NCBI RefSeq assembly: GCF_010092985.1
Contig: NZ_CP048106.1
Coordinates: 4,006,001 to 4,070,000, forward strand
Length of the DNA: 64,000 nucleotides
Direction: 5' to 3'
DNA from: Pontibacter pudoricolor
GTDB lineage: Bacteria > Bacteroidota > Bacteroidia > Cytophagales > Hymenobacteraceae
Shown in pieces: positions 38,432 to 48,534 of the stretch. The notes under the pieces are model-generated. The model saw only the letters and a program-made list of their open reading frames with translations, was not told the origin of the DNA and did not search any database. A program made the position numbers and the translations under genes. Numbering within the stretch: the first letter of the stretch is position 1; the number at the start of each line of letters is the position of its first letter.

Positions 38432-39157
38432 ATGAGAACTATAAAACTTTTACCCGGCTTTATATTGCTAAGTATAGTTTGCACTATAGGCACAGCTTCT
38501 GCACAGCGTGGAGAACGGTTAGCTTTGCCACCCGGAGAGTATTTCCATAATCAGCAGTTTGCCATTGTGAACTACGATAACATAAGAGATTTAACCAGTA
38601 GAAAAGCAAATGCCGAAGGTACAGTTTACCTATACGATAACTGGATTACCGGAACACTTTACACTTCATCGGGGCATGTGTTGCAGGATGCGTCTTTAAA
38701 ATACGACATTAAAAACGATGTGATGGAAATTAATACGGCTGATGGTGTTAAAACGCTGTTGGGTAAGTATATCAGGCAATTTGAGCTACAGGAACCTGCA
38801 CAAAAGGCGTTGTATGTAAGTGGCAGCGACAATGATGTAGCGGCCGGGCTGCATACCGCTTTCTATAAAGTACTTGCAACTTCCCCGGATATAAACCTGC
38901 TTATGCGCACAGAGCTACACCTAAAGCGATCAGATTATTCGCCGCAGTTTGATGTGGGCAGCAAAACTGACAAACTGGTAAAAAAAGAAAAGCTATTCCT
39001 GGCAAAAGGGAACGACCTTACAGAACTGGAAAAAGATAGTTATCCTGTTTTCGGGGATAAAGCTGATCGGGTAAAGGCGTATGCCAAAGCTAAAAAGCTG
39101 AAGCTGAATAAGAAAGAAGATGCCATTGCCATTCTGGAATTCTATAGTTCGTTATAG
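38432..39157 (+). CDS. Secreted protein of unknown function
   Basis: The 241-residue product has a signal peptide (to about residue 25, ASAQ) and a soluble body with Tyr/Asn-rich strands (GTVYLYDNWITGTLY) and a Lys-rich C-terminus (KAYAKAKKLKLNKKEDA). No motif is recognised. It stands alone between the terminator of susCD locus 1 and a long gene-free stretch, and base composition is like that of the core genes. Confidence 0.72.
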   Translation: MRTIKLLPGFILLSIVCTIGTASAQRGERLALPPGEYFHNQQFAIVNYDNIRDLTSRKANAEGTVYLYDNWITGTLYTSSGHVLQDASLKYDIKNDVMEINTADGVKTLLGKYIRQFELQEPAQKALYVSGSDNDVAAGLHTAFYKVLATSPDINLLMRTELHLKRSDYSPQFDVGSKTDKLVKKEKLFLAKGNDLTELEKDSYPVFGDKADRVKAYAKAKKLKLNKKEDAIAILEFYSSL

Positions 39158-40508
39158 TCTAAGTTTGTAATTCGAATACAGGTTTTATGATGTTTGCCTT
39201 TTGAAAGAAGAAAGCTTTTTTGCATGATAAGCCTGTTGAACTAAGTAGTGTTTTCTGCTTCTATATTAATTCATAGTTTTTACGGGGACAGGGGCTCTCT
39301 TAGAAGTTTTATATTGCAGGATGTTGTTGGCTGCGCAGTAGGACTATAGGACAGAATAAATAAAGGCAAAGGCGCTTAACGGGTAAACTATACTTAAATT
39401 TCTATAAACGGACCTACCCGGGAAACTATAAACCGGTGCAACTGCTATCCGGCCAGTTATGGCAAGCCTCACACTTTGAATATGGTCGGTAGTTACGGCA
39501 TAAAAAAGTGCATAATGTTTTCTGCCAACTTTACATATAGTATATGCCGGCCCCTATATTAGGCCTGGTTCTTATTGTATTATAGAGGATTATATAATGC
39601 CTGATTTCGGAAAATGCAGTGCACATTATTCCCATGTTATCATCTTATGATCTGCTGCTCTCTACTCTTCTGAAAAAGAAAAGGGACGGGAGGGACCTGG
39701 AATCTCTTGGTATACTATATTGTAAGTCCGTAACTCGTACTTAGTGCTTTTAGAACAGGTTAACAGTTTCCTGCCGAGGACTTATCTGCTCACTTAACAC
39801 TACCAGCGTTGATATCACAAAACTGAACAATCCCAACGAAAGAGCACTCGGCTTTTTTGGGGCATCGGCTGTTTCAAAACGAGCACTTTTTATCAGGCGA
39901 GAAGAACTGGGGGTAAGGGTTACGGAATATGTTTTTCCTGACGACTGCCGTGTTCTATCTCAAAGTACTACAGAAGAGCCAGCATTCTGGTAGCCTTATT
40001 TTCCTTCTCAATATATTTATCCAAAATGTACTTCAACTATAGTTTATAGCTGAACAAATGGCAACATACTCAAAAGTGCATTACAGCGTAAATCTGATAC
40101 GAATTGACTGTTAGTATGTTATAACATCGGTTTGGTAGATAAAATTTTGGCGTTCGTCGAAAAAAAATATCTGTCAAACTATTGCTTATCAATTAAAACG
40201 TCAATATCATTGATAAAAATTTGGAGCATTATCGCCAGATGAGCAGTAGTGTTATAGAATGTAACGCTCCAGATTCCATCCATTTTTCTAATGATGCATT
40301 GGCTGTTGTAAAGCAAGCATCATGCTCTTCATATAGCTTATTGTTTAGCGCTGGCAGTGTGATGTAATGCATCATGTTGCTTACAACTTACACTTTTTTT
40401 AGTGCCCTAAAAAGCACTCAGGAATTGTATTGCCTATACTTAAGTGAATTTTTTAAGCTCTTTCTTTTAACCTTTTACCTTAATATTCACCTTAATTCAA
40501 ACAGCTAA
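39158..40508. other. 1.35-kb gene-free region between two susCD loci
   Basis: No frame of useful length, no tRNA and no clear terminator is visible. The stretch is AT-rich, with a few ACTATA motifs, and becomes more AT-rich toward the second susC. It may hold the long leader or control region of the second locus or the remains of lost genes. I cannot identify any of these directly. Confidence 0.5.
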
Positions 40509-43500
40509 ATGAGAAAACTATTACTCATGAGTTTTGTTTTGACGCTCACACTGCTAAACCAGGCAGTTGCGCAAAGCAGGACTGTATCTGGGACAGTTAC
40601 TGACCAGACTAACTCACTCGGACTGCCAGGTGTGGCAGTTATTGTTAAAGGTACATCTATTGGTACTGCTACAGGTGCGGACGGGAAGTACACAATCAGT
40701 GTACCTGATAATGCAACTACTTTAGTTTTCAGATTTTTAGGCTACACTACAGTAGAACGTGCTGTAGGTAACGCCACTTCAGTGAATGTTACCTTAGCAC
40801 CAGATGCTACTATACTTAATGAAGTGGTAGTAACAGCACTAGGTATCCAGAGAGATAAAAAGGACCTTGGTTATTCTGTAGGTACTGTAAACGCCGAAGA
40901 GTTAACCGTAGGCCGTCCGACCAACGTGGTAAACGCTTTATCTGGTAAAGTTGCAGGTGTAAGGGTTTCCAGCGCCAGTGGTATGGTTGGTTCTTCATCG
41001 GGGGTATTTATTCGTGGTAACACTACTTTTACAGGTAGCAACCAGCCTCTGTTTGTAGTAGATGGCGTTCCGATCGATAACGGTGGCGGCGGTAATGCAC
41101 TGCAGACCGGTGTTTCCAACTCTAACCGTGCCATTGACCTTAACCAGGATGATATCGAATCTATCAACATTCTGAAAGGACCTGCTGCTGCTGCGCTTTA
41201 CGGCTCACGCGCAGCTTCCGGAGCAATCATCATTACTACTAAAAAAGGTAAAGCTGGCCAGAAAAATCGTGTTGAGTTCAACTCATCTTACAACATCGTT
41301 GAAGTGAACAGATTCCCGGACTGGCAGAACGAATATGCACAGGGTGCAGGCGACTATCGTCCTACGTTAGCAGATGGTAGCCCAAACCCGAACTTTATGA
41401 AATCTGAGTTTAAACCATCCAGTAACGTATCATGGGGCCCGCGTATCGAAGGTCAAACAGTTAAAAACTTCTTAGGGGAGGACGAGAAACTGCAAGCTTA
41501 CCCGGATAACATCAAAGATATCTTTAAAAAGGGCAGCAACCGCCAGAACACTATCAGTTTCAGTGGCGCCGGCGAGAACTCAGCCTACCGTTTATCCTAT
41601 GGTAATACCGCTGAAAGAGGTATACTGGATAATAACGAGCTTGATAGAAATAACATCACGTTCAATGGTTCTACTACCATCACGCCAAAGCTTACTTCAG
41701 GTATTAACGTACAGTACATCAACAGTAACTCTGAGCGTACGCAGGTTGGTAACCAGTTATCTAACCCATTCTTCAGAGGCTGGTTTATACCGCGCAATAT
41801 TAACCTTTCCGGTATACCTTACGAGGATGCAGCAGGCAATCAGGTATATTTCGATGCAGTAGATAACCCTTACTGGACTATTGCCAACAACACTTATGAA
41901 GATGAAGTAAACCGCATCATTGGTAACGTTAACTTCGGTTATGATATACTTCCGTGGTTAAGCGCCAACTATAAACTTGGTGTTGATACTTATAATTTCG
42001 TAGCAAAAGGGTATGACCAGATCGGTGCCAAAGGTGCTGCCAACACAAGTGCTGCTGGTACGGGTGGTATTTACGACCAGAGCTTCTTAAGCCGCAACAT
42101 CAACTCAAACTTTATCTTATCGGGTAACCATAAAATATCCAGCGATATTGACCTGAGCTTTAACGTGGGTAACGAGATCGTTCAGAGCTCGAGCAAAGAC
42201 GTAACTGTAGTTGGTAAGACATTAGGTATCAGAGACCTGAAGAATATCTCTAACGCTTCTAACATTACGTCAAGCGCAAACAGCAGCTTAAGAAGACTGG
42301 TAGGTGTTTTTGCTGATGTAACTGTAGGCTATAAAGAGTTTGTAACGTTAAACCTGACAGGCAGAAATGATTTCTCTTCTACTTTCGGTGAAAGCGAAAA
42401 TTCTTACTTCTATCCATCAGTTGCAGTTAGCTTTATCCCGACAGAGGCCTTCCCGTCATTAAAGAACAATGTAATTGAGTTTGCAAAGGTAACAGCCAAT
42501 TATGCTAAAGTGGGTAAAGAGGCCCCTACCTATGCAACCAACACTTACTTTGTGCTGGCTGGTGCTTCGGATGGTTTTGGACCTGCAATTACCTTTCCAT
42601 ATAGCGGACTTGGTGGCAGAACCCTGAGCAACGTAGCTGGTGATGAGAACCTGAGACCAGAGTTTACAACCTCGCAGGAAGTTGGTATGGAGATGAAGTT
42701 CTTCAAGAACAGATTCGGCTTTGAAGCAAACCTATACGAGACAAACTCTGAAGACCTGATCTTCTCGGTTCCTATTGCAAGCTCGTCAGGGTATACAAGC
42801 CAGACTAAAAACGCAGGTGCTCTACGTAACAGAGGTATTGAATTCCTGTTGAACGTAAACCCGGTCATGTCTACAGACTTCAACTGGAACATCAGCTTTA
42901 ACTTTAACCAGAACAAGTCAGAAGTAATATCATTAGCTGATAATGTACCAAACATTATTCTTGCAGGTTTTACTACGCCTAACATTCGTCTAGAAAAAGG
43001 TCAGCCTTACGGCGTAATGTACGGTTCTGTATTCGAGCGTAACGATAAAGGCGAGATGATCATCAGTGCAGAAACTGGTTTGCCTAAAGTAGCTGCCAAC
43101 TCTGCCAAGATCGGTGATACAAACCCTGACTGGACGGGCGGTGTGATGAACAACCTTAACTATAAAGGCTTAAACCTGAACTTCTTAATTGATGTGAGAA
43201 AAGGTGGAGATGTTTACTCGAGAAACCTTGGTGACCTTATCAGAAGTGGCTCTGTAGCAGAAACAGCAGAATTCCCACGCTTTAACCCGGACGGTACTAT
43301 AACAACCCCTTACCTGTTCGAAGGTGTTACCGCAAACGGTACTGCTAATACAAAACGTGTATCTGCTGAGCAATACTATACTACGCTGCATACTGCAGGC
43401 GAGAGTTATGTATACGATGCTACCTGGGTGCGTTTAAGAGAAGCTTCTATCAGTTATACACTGCCTAAGAGCCTGACTGAAAAATCTCCTTTCGGAAGAT

Positions 43501-43664
43501 TAGAGATAGGTATGAACGGTAGAAACCTGATGATGTGGGCTCCAAACTTCCCTCACCTGGACCCTGAGAACAACACCCTGGGTGTAAGCAATGCACAAGG
43601 TTTTGAATTTAACGGCCTGCCGCAGACAAGATCTTACGGTGCATTTTTAAGAGTAACGCTTTAA
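40509..43664 (+). CDS. SusC/RagA family TonB-dependent outer-membrane transporter (locus 2)
   Basis: The 1051-residue product has a signal peptide (to about residue 21, AVAQ), a carboxypeptidase-like domain (VSGTVTDQTNSLGLPGV), a TonB-box-like NEVVVTALGIQRDKKD near residue 105, a plug with QPLFVVDGVPIDNG and GSRAASGAIIITTKKG, and a barrel ending in a hydrophobic C-terminus (YGAFLRVTL). It is paralogous to the SusC at 32412. Its SusD partner follows after 18 bases. The substrate cannot be inferred: no glycoside hydrolase or peptidase is encoded nearby. Confidence 0.97.
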   Translation: MRKLLLMSFVLTLTLLNQAVAQSRTVSGTVTDQTNSLGLPGVAVIVKGTSIGTATGADGKYTISVPDNATTLVFRFLGYTTVERAVGNATSVNVTLAPDATILNEVVVTALGIQRDKKDLGYSVGTVNAEELTVGRPTNVVNALSGKVAGVRVSSASGMVGSSSGVFIRGNTTFTGSNQPLFVVDGVPIDNGGGGNALQTGVSNSNRAIDLNQDDIESINILKGPAAAALYGSRAASGAIIITTKKGKAGQKNRVEFNSSYNIVEVNRFPDWQNEYAQGAGDYRPTLADGSPNPNFMKSEFKPSSNVSWGPRIEGQTVKNFLGEDEKLQAYPDNIKDIFKKGSNRQNTISFSGAGENSAYRLSYGNTAERGILDNNELDRNNITFNGSTTITPKLTSGINVQYINSNSERTQVGNQLSNPFFRGWFIPRNINLSGIPYEDAAGNQVYFDAVDNPYWTIANNTYEDEVNRIIGNVNFGYDILPWLSANYKLGVDTYNFVAKGYDQIGAKGAANTSAAGTGGIYDQSFLSRNINSNFILSGNHKISSDIDLSFNVGNEIVQSSSKDVTVVGKTLGIRDLKNISNASNITSSANSSLRRLVGVFADVTVGYKEFVTLNLTGRNDFSSTFGESENSYFYPSVAVSFIPTEAFPSLKNNVIEFAKVTANYAKVGKEAPTYATNTYFVLAGASDGFGPAITFPYSGLGGRTLSNVAGDENLRPEFTTSQEVGMEMKFFKNRFGFEANLYETNSEDLIFSVPIASSSGYTSQTKNAGALRNRGIEFLLNVNPVMSTDFNWNISFNFNQNKSEVISLADNVPNIILAGFTTPNIRLEKGQPYGVMYGSVFERNDKGEMIISAETGLPKVAANSAKIGDTNPDWTGGVMNNLNYKGLNLNFLIDVRKGGDVYSRNLGDLIRSGSVAETAEFPRFNPDGTITTPYLFEGVTANGTANTKRVSAEQYYTTLHTAGESYVYDATWVRLREASISYTLPKSLTEKSPFGRLEIGMNGRNLMMWAPNFPHLDPENNTLGVSNAQGFEFNGLPQTRSYGAFLRVTL

Positions 43665-43682
43665 TATTAAAAATTTAAAGAG

Positions 43683-45179
43683 ATGAAGAAATTTAAATAT
43701 ATAACAGCAGGCCTGGCAGCAACCTTAATGCTGTCGTTCACCTCCTGCGACGAGTTCCTGGATGTTAACACGAACCCTAACAGCCCTACTGCAGCTCCGA
43801 TCGCTCAGGTGCTTACCAACGTAACTGTGAATACAGGTTTCAGAAATGGTAGCGACCTGCACCGTTTCACGTCCCTGATCATGCAGCAGTTTTCAGGTCA
43901 GGCGGGAACCACGATCCAGACAAGAGAGTATCAGCGGTACCTTATTCAGCCATCTGACCTGAATAACATGTACAACTCTTTTTATGCAACTGCTCTACCT
44001 GATATCGATTATATCATTAAAAACAGCGCAAACAGCCCGCATTACTCCGGAGTTGCTAAAATACTGAAAGGGTACACGTACTCTCAGGTGGTTGATATAT
44101 GGGGTGATGTGCCATTTACGGAAGCTTTACAGGGTACCGCTAATATTGCTCCGAAACTTACGGATGATGAGCTGATCTATGATGAGCTTTTCAATATAAT
44201 TAATGAAGGTATAGCAGAAGTAAAATCTCCTACATCGGCTATTTCGCCGGGAAGCAACGAGACCATTTATGCCGGAGACCGCCAGAAATGGGAGAAATTT
44301 GCAAACACCCTGAAACTGCGCATGCTGCTGCATTACAGCGAAATCGATCCGACATTTGCAAAGTCTCAAATGGATGCCCTTATTGCCAGCGGGGCACCAT
44401 TCATGGCTTCTAATGCAGATAACTTCCAGATGAGCTTTGGAACTGCAACATCTGCACAGAACCCGATCCATCAGTTTGAGGTTGCACGTTTAAACTATAC
44501 TTTCCCGAATAAGTACCTGGTTGATCTGATGAACGCTAAGTTAGATCCGCGCAGACCAGCTTATTTCACTGACTTCCCTTTTGGTTCAGGTCAGTATGTA
44601 GGTGCTGCTGCCGGTGATCCGGAATCAATCAATTACTCCAGGCTGCATACCTACCTTCGTGGTAGTCTGAGAGATGTTTTAACACCAAATGCTGCTGGTG
44701 CTATAGTTGCCAACACAAAAAACAATGATGCTTACTCAGGATCTGCTCCTATCCGTATGCTAACTTTTGCTGAGTATAACTTCATCAGAGCTGAACATGC
44801 GTTGCGTTTTGGTGGCGGTGCAGCTGCAGCTGAGCCATTCTACAAAGCGGGTATAGAGGCATCAATGACTGCAGCAGGAGTATCTGCTACTGATAAGGCT
44901 GCTTATCTATTGCTTCAGGGCACGCTGACTGGCACACCTGAAGAAATGCTGAGCCAGATCATCACTCAAAAGTATATCGCTAACTACGGCGTTGCCTTGG
45001 AGCCATGGACAGACTGGAGAAGAACAGGTTACCCTGCCATTACTCCGGTACCAACCAACATTGCTGTAATCGACTATATACCAAGAAGCCTTTACTACCC
45101 AGAAGCAGAAACAAACACTAACCCGAATGTAAAGCAGAAGCCAGGTATGAATGTTAGAATATTCTGGGATGAGAATTAG
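43683..45179 (+). CDS. SusD/RagB family surface lipoprotein (locus 2)
   Basis: The 498-residue lipoprotein has its lipobox in SFTSCDEFLDVNTNPNSP and the SusD-like helical pattern with ADRQKWEKFANTLKLRMLLHYS-type TPR helices in the middle, broken here by no frameshift. The C-terminal region (SQIITQKYIANYGVALEPW) matches the place where the first SusD is interrupted, which supports the restored reading of that gene. It is followed by a strong terminator. Confidence 0.95.
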   Translation: MKKFKYITAGLAATLMLSFTSCDEFLDVNTNPNSPTAAPIAQVLTNVTVNTGFRNGSDLHRFTSLIMQQFSGQAGTTIQTREYQRYLIQPSDLNNMYNSFYATALPDIDYIIKNSANSPHYSGVAKILKGYTYSQVVDIWGDVPFTEALQGTANIAPKLTDDELIYDELFNIINEGIAEVKSPTSAISPGSNETIYAGDRQKWEKFANTLKLRMLLHYSEIDPTFAKSQMDALIASGAPFMASNADNFQMSFGTATSAQNPIHQFEVARLNYTFPNKYLVDLMNAKLDPRRPAYFTDFPFGSGQYVGAAAGDPESINYSRLHTYLRGSLRDVLTPNAAGAIVANTKNNDAYSGSAPIRMLTFAEYNFIRAEHALRFGGGAAAAEPFYKAGIEASMTAAGVSATDKAAYLLLQGTLTGTPEEMLSQIITQKYIANYGVALEPWTDWRRTGYPAITPVPTNIAVIDYIPRSLYYPEAETNTNPNVKQKPGMNVRIFWDEN

Positions 45180-45207
45180 AATTATGTATTTTAGATAAGT
45201 TTGTTTT

Positions 45208-45239
45208 AAAAGCCCGTTGCACTTGTAGCGGGCTTTTTT
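45208..45239 (+). terminator. Terminator of susCD locus 2
   Basis: Stem AAAGCCCG/CGGGCTTT with a 12-base loop is followed by a T-tract. Confidence 0.85.
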
Positions 45240-45289
45240 ATGCGCCTTACTTTGGATAATTATAGCAATGAGCGTGGAGCTTTTTTTAG

Positions 45290-45297
45290 TAGTTTTG
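45290..45297 (+). promoter_or_regulatory. -7 element of rnhB
   Basis: TAGTTTTG matches the -7 consensus TAnnTTTG and lies 38 bases before the rnhB ATG. No good -33 TTG is present. Confidence 0.4.
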
Positions 45298-45335
45298 TGT
45301 TTCAGGCAAGTATAACAGGCGCATAGTTATAGGTT

Positions 45336-45932
45336 ATGTTACTCTCAACATTTAGCGGTACAGTTCTGGAAGCTGGTATAGATGAAGCAGGGCGTGGCTG
45401 TTTGGCCGGGCCTGTAGTTGCAGCGGCGGTTATTCTGCCCCCTGGCTATAAGCACCAGTTACTCAACGACTCCAAGCAGCTAAATAAAAAGCAGCGCGAA
45501 CTCCTGCGCAAAGATGTGTTGCAGGATGCTGTGGCCTGGGCAGTAGGAGAGGCCTCGCCGACTGAAATTGATGAGATAAATATACTGCAGGCAACATACC
45601 TGGCCATGCACCGGGCTATAGCTGCCCTTACCCACACAGCAGAATACCTTATAGTTGATGGGAACCGCTTTAAACCATATGGCGCTGTGCCGCATAGTTG
45701 TATCGTGAAAGGAGACGGAAAGTATTTGTCTATCGCGGCGGCATCGGTGCTGGCTAAAACAAACCGCGATGACCTGATGGAGCAGTTGGCCGTAGAATTT
45801 AGCGAGTATGGCTGGGAACGGAATGCAGGCTACCCTACAGCAGAGCATCGCCGTGCCATCGCAACATACGGGCCCACTCACCACCACCGTCATTCTTTTA
45901 CCCTGCTGCCTGAACCGCTGAGCGCGGTTTAA
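45336..45932 (+). CDS. rnhB: Ribonuclease HII
   Basis: Cuts RNA in RNA/DNA hybrids and removes single ribonucleotides. The 198-residue protein has GIDEAGRG at 14-21 with the catalytic Asp16 and Glu17, NDSKQLNKKQRE near 47, IVDGNRF with the third acidic residue, and SIAAASVLAKTNRD. The length is normal. It is a single gene between susCD locus 2 and the convergent response regulator, with 24 bases between the two stops. Confidence 0.96.
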   Translation: MLLSTFSGTVLEAGIDEAGRGCLAGPVVAAAVILPPGYKHQLLNDSKQLNKKQRELLRKDVLQDAVAWAVGEASPTEIDEINILQATYLAMHRAIAALTHTAEYLIVDGNRFKPYGAVPHSCIVKGDGKYLSIAAASVLAKTNRDDLMEQLAVEFSEYGWERNAGYPTAEHRRAIATYGPTHHHRHSFTLLPEPLSAV

Positions 45933-45956
45933 GCAGATGGTAACTATAGTTTGGCG

Positions 45957-46391
45957 TTATTTAAGCTTGATCAGATCCAGGAAAAGACTAAAGCTATCCA
46001 ACGACGATAAGTTATTGTCGAAGTTCTCGAACGACAAAGGCTTTAGGATATAACCGGATACCTGTAACTTTTGAGCGGCCATACGGTCTGTTTCTTCATT
46101 AGACGTGGTCATAATAAAAACAGGAATATGACTGAATTCAGGATCATGACGCAACTCTGTTAAGAACTCCATGCCGTTCATCTTCGGCATATTTATATCC
46201 AGCAGTATAACTTTAGGTGCAGGGGTAATTCTAGGCACGCCTTCTCCACGCAGCATTTTCAGAGCCTCGCGGCCATTGCGCGCTACGTGCAGCGGTTGTG
46301 TTAATCCAATCTTTTTAAGCTCTCGCTCTACATTCATAATATCCAGATAGTCATCTTCAACTAAAAGGATATTTAATATTTTTTCACTCAT
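45957..46391 (-). CDS. Response regulator, receiver domain only (Rcp1-like)
   Basis: A 144-residue single-domain receiver. The acidic pocket is E12-D13-D14, the phosphoacceptor is Asp65 in LLDINMPKMNG, then TTSNEE near 95-100 and Lys117 in YILKPLSF. No output domain is present, as in phytochrome-associated Rcp1-like regulators that pass phosphate on or act by protein contacts. It follows the histidine kinase gene by 59 bases on the same strand, so the two are likely partners, although a possible own promoter lies at 46423. Confidence 0.93.
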   Translation of the reverse strand: MSEKILNILLVEDDYLDIMNVERELKKIGLTQPLHVARNGREALKMLRGEGVPRITPAPKVILLDINMPKMNGMEFLTELRHDPEFSHIPVFIMTTSNEETDRMAAQKLQVSGYILKPLSFENFDNNLSSLDSFSLFLDLIKLK

Positions 46392-46422
46392 TATTTAAAA
46401 ATGTAAATAGGGTGCTCAATTA

Positions 46423-46430
46423 CAAAAGTA
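46423..46430 (-). promoter_or_regulatory. -7 element before the response regulator
   Basis: TACTTTTG on the minus strand matches TAnnTTTG, 32 bases before the start. It would allow expression of the regulator without the kinase. Confidence 0.35.
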
Positions 46431-46450
46431 GGAAATCCCGGGCTTAACTT

Positions 46451-47917
46451 CTATTTTTTAGGCCAAGTAAATGTAAAAGTTGAACCATGGTCCGGTTCAG
46501 AGTCAATCCGGATGGTGCCTCCCTGCCACTCCACAATCTTCTTAACGATGGCCAGGCCCACTCCAGTACTTTCCACAGCATCTCTTTCCTGTAAAGTCTG
46601 GAAAATTACAAAAATGCGCTCATGGTAGTCTTTATCTATGCCAGGGCCATTGTCGGTAACGGAGAACGTATAAAACTCATCGCCCTCCTGGCAACCTATA
46701 GTTATGCTGCCTTGCTCTTTGTCGTTATACTTTGCAGCATTACTGATCAGGTTCGAGAAAACCTGTTGTAACTGTACGCGCGCCGTATACAAAACAGGCA
46801 GATTATCAGGTATGGTTACTTTAAAATTATCAGGTAAAGAGAGCAGATCTATAGTTTCCTGCAACAGTTCGTAAACCACTACTTTTTCCTCGATCAGGGT
46901 TGTACGGCCAATTCGCGCAAGGGCCAGTATACCATTAATTAAGTTTTCCATGCGGTGCACCCTGGCCCGCATCATTACCAGGTACTCTTTTACATTGTCA
47001 GGCAGGCTACGCCCCATGTCTTCCTCTACCCATCTCGACGCTACTTCTATGCCACGCAAGGGTGCTTTCAGGTCATGCGATACCACATAGGCAAACTGGT
47101 CCAGTTCTTTGTTTTTCCTGTCCAGTTCCGAGAATGTCTCGTCAATAGTGGCAGCCATCATATTAAGGGAGCGCGAGAGCATACTTAGCTCATCATTGGC
47201 TGTATCAATTATCTGCGTTTTATATTCTCCCTTCGAGATCTTATCGGCCAGGTTTACCATTATCATGATACGGCCTGTAATAAGGCGGGTAATATAGTAC
47301 GCCCAGCTTAAGCCCAGCACTACAGAGATTATAGTTAGTATAGTTGATACCTGGCGGGTGTTCTCAATGCTGCTGTTAAGGCGGGTAAGCCGGTCTGCGC
47401 GCACTCTGTATTCGTAGGCATTAAAATCCCTGAAGGCAACACGTAGTGAGTCCATCAAGGTTTTTTCTCCCATCAGCAGGGTCTCTACATTTGCAGTTAT
47501 ATCTGTTAGGGTACTATCGGCCAGGTCTGCCCTTGTAATTTTAATCAGTGGCTCAGCATAATTTATTTCCCAGCGCTTCTGCATGCCTGTAATATGCTTC
47601 AGCTTCTGTCTTTGCTCTTTTGTATAGGTTGTGTATTCCGATAAACCTTTAAAAAGAGCCGGCATTTGTTCTTTTGCCTGGGTGTAAGGGATCAGGAAAG
47701 TTTCGTTACCGTTCAGCAGAAAGCCCCTGATACCGGTTTCCATATCAATAATGTTACGTTGCAGGGATGCTGAATTACGCACCACCTCCTGTGAGCGTGT
47801 TACCCAGTCTGAGTTCGCATTTACATCTTCCGAGAGCCGGAAGTTAACTATAGCCACAGCTGTGAACAGTGCCGAGATTAGCAGGAATCCGACAAACAGC
47901 TTTACAGATAATTTCAT
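46451..47917 (-). CDS. CHASE3-type sensor histidine kinase
   Basis: The 488-residue kinase has a first membrane helix at about 5-25 and an extracytoplasmic CHASE3 domain at about 35-185 (ETGIRGFLLNGNETFL is the typical segment). The second membrane helix is at about 192-212, with HAMP at 213-265. HisKA has the phosphorylated His281 in VSHDLKAPLRG, and the HATPase domain has NLISNAAKYND and a G box (STGVGLAIVKKIV). The signal is unknown. Together with the receiver protein downstream it forms a two-component pair. Confidence 0.95.
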   Translation of the reverse strand: MKLSVKLFVGFLLISALFTAVAIVNFRLSEDVNANSDWVTRSQEVVRNSASLQRNIIDMETGIRGFLLNGNETFLIPYTQAKEQMPALFKGLSEYTTYTKEQRQKLKHITGMQKRWEINYAEPLIKITRADLADSTLTDITANVETLLMGEKTLMDSLRVAFRDFNAYEYRVRADRLTRLNSSIENTRQVSTILTIISVVLGLSWAYYITRLITGRIMIMVNLADKISKGEYKTQIIDTANDELSMLSRSLNMMAATIDETFSELDRKNKELDQFAYVVSHDLKAPLRGIEVASRWVEEDMGRSLPDNVKEYLVMMRARVHRMENLINGILALARIGRTTLIEEKVVVYELLQETIDLLSLPDNFKVTIPDNLPVLYTARVQLQQVFSNLISNAAKYNDKEQGSITIGCQEGDEFYTFSVTDNGPGIDKDYHERIFVIFQTLQERDAVESTGVGLAIVKKIVEWQGGTIRIDSEPDHGSTFTFTWPKK

Positions 47918-48534
47918 GTAAGAGATTTACTTTCTGCGTTATATCTGGTAATCAACAGAATAGCAGCCCAAAAAGGGTGCGGAAAAGGCTGTTGAACAAA
48001 TATAAGAATTATAGGATAAAGTTTTCGGTGACCTTACGGCCCTGGGGGTATGCAGAAAGTTGTAATTTATGATATAGGTGCGGGTAGAAATGCATGATCT
48101 TGTTTGGTTTGGCTAAAAACAGTGTCCGTTATGTACGTTGCTATAGTCTTGGGGTTACAGTTATAGTTAAAATAAATTGCATTCTTTTTTAATTGATAGA
48201 AACTGAAATGCTAACTGCAGCTATAGTTTATAGTTAACCGTGCGTTAAACTATAAACTATAGTTACTGAGAAAGCCTGGCAGTATGTGGATTTATAGCTT
48301 TGGTAAATCTGGTTATAGTCGGGCCGTTATTGGTGTTTTTACCGACAATTCAATGGCCTGGCTTTTATACTTGCTGGTGAAAACACACGGCAAGGGCGTG
48401 AAACCAGGGCAGATAAAATACTAAAAAGTTGCTATAGTTTAAACTCGGGTTTGGTCCGGACTATAAACTATAGTTTTTGTAAAGGCCTGACAGGCTACGT
48501 GTTTATAGTTAACAGCTATAGTTAAGTTATGTAT
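47918..48534. other. Gene-free spacer dense in AACTATAG motifs
   Basis: About six full or partial AACTATAGTT palindromes lie within 48120-48540, often next to ACTATAAA variants. TATATTTG (minus strand, 48004-47997) matches a -7 element and could start the kinase transcript. No ORF, hairpin element or composite repeat module is seen. Confidence 0.5.

Noticed and set aside
47918..48534. Recurring AACTATAG motifs that might suggest a CRISPR-like array
   Set aside because: Spacing is irregular, the unit is only 8-10 bases and it recurs throughout genes as well; no cas gene is present.
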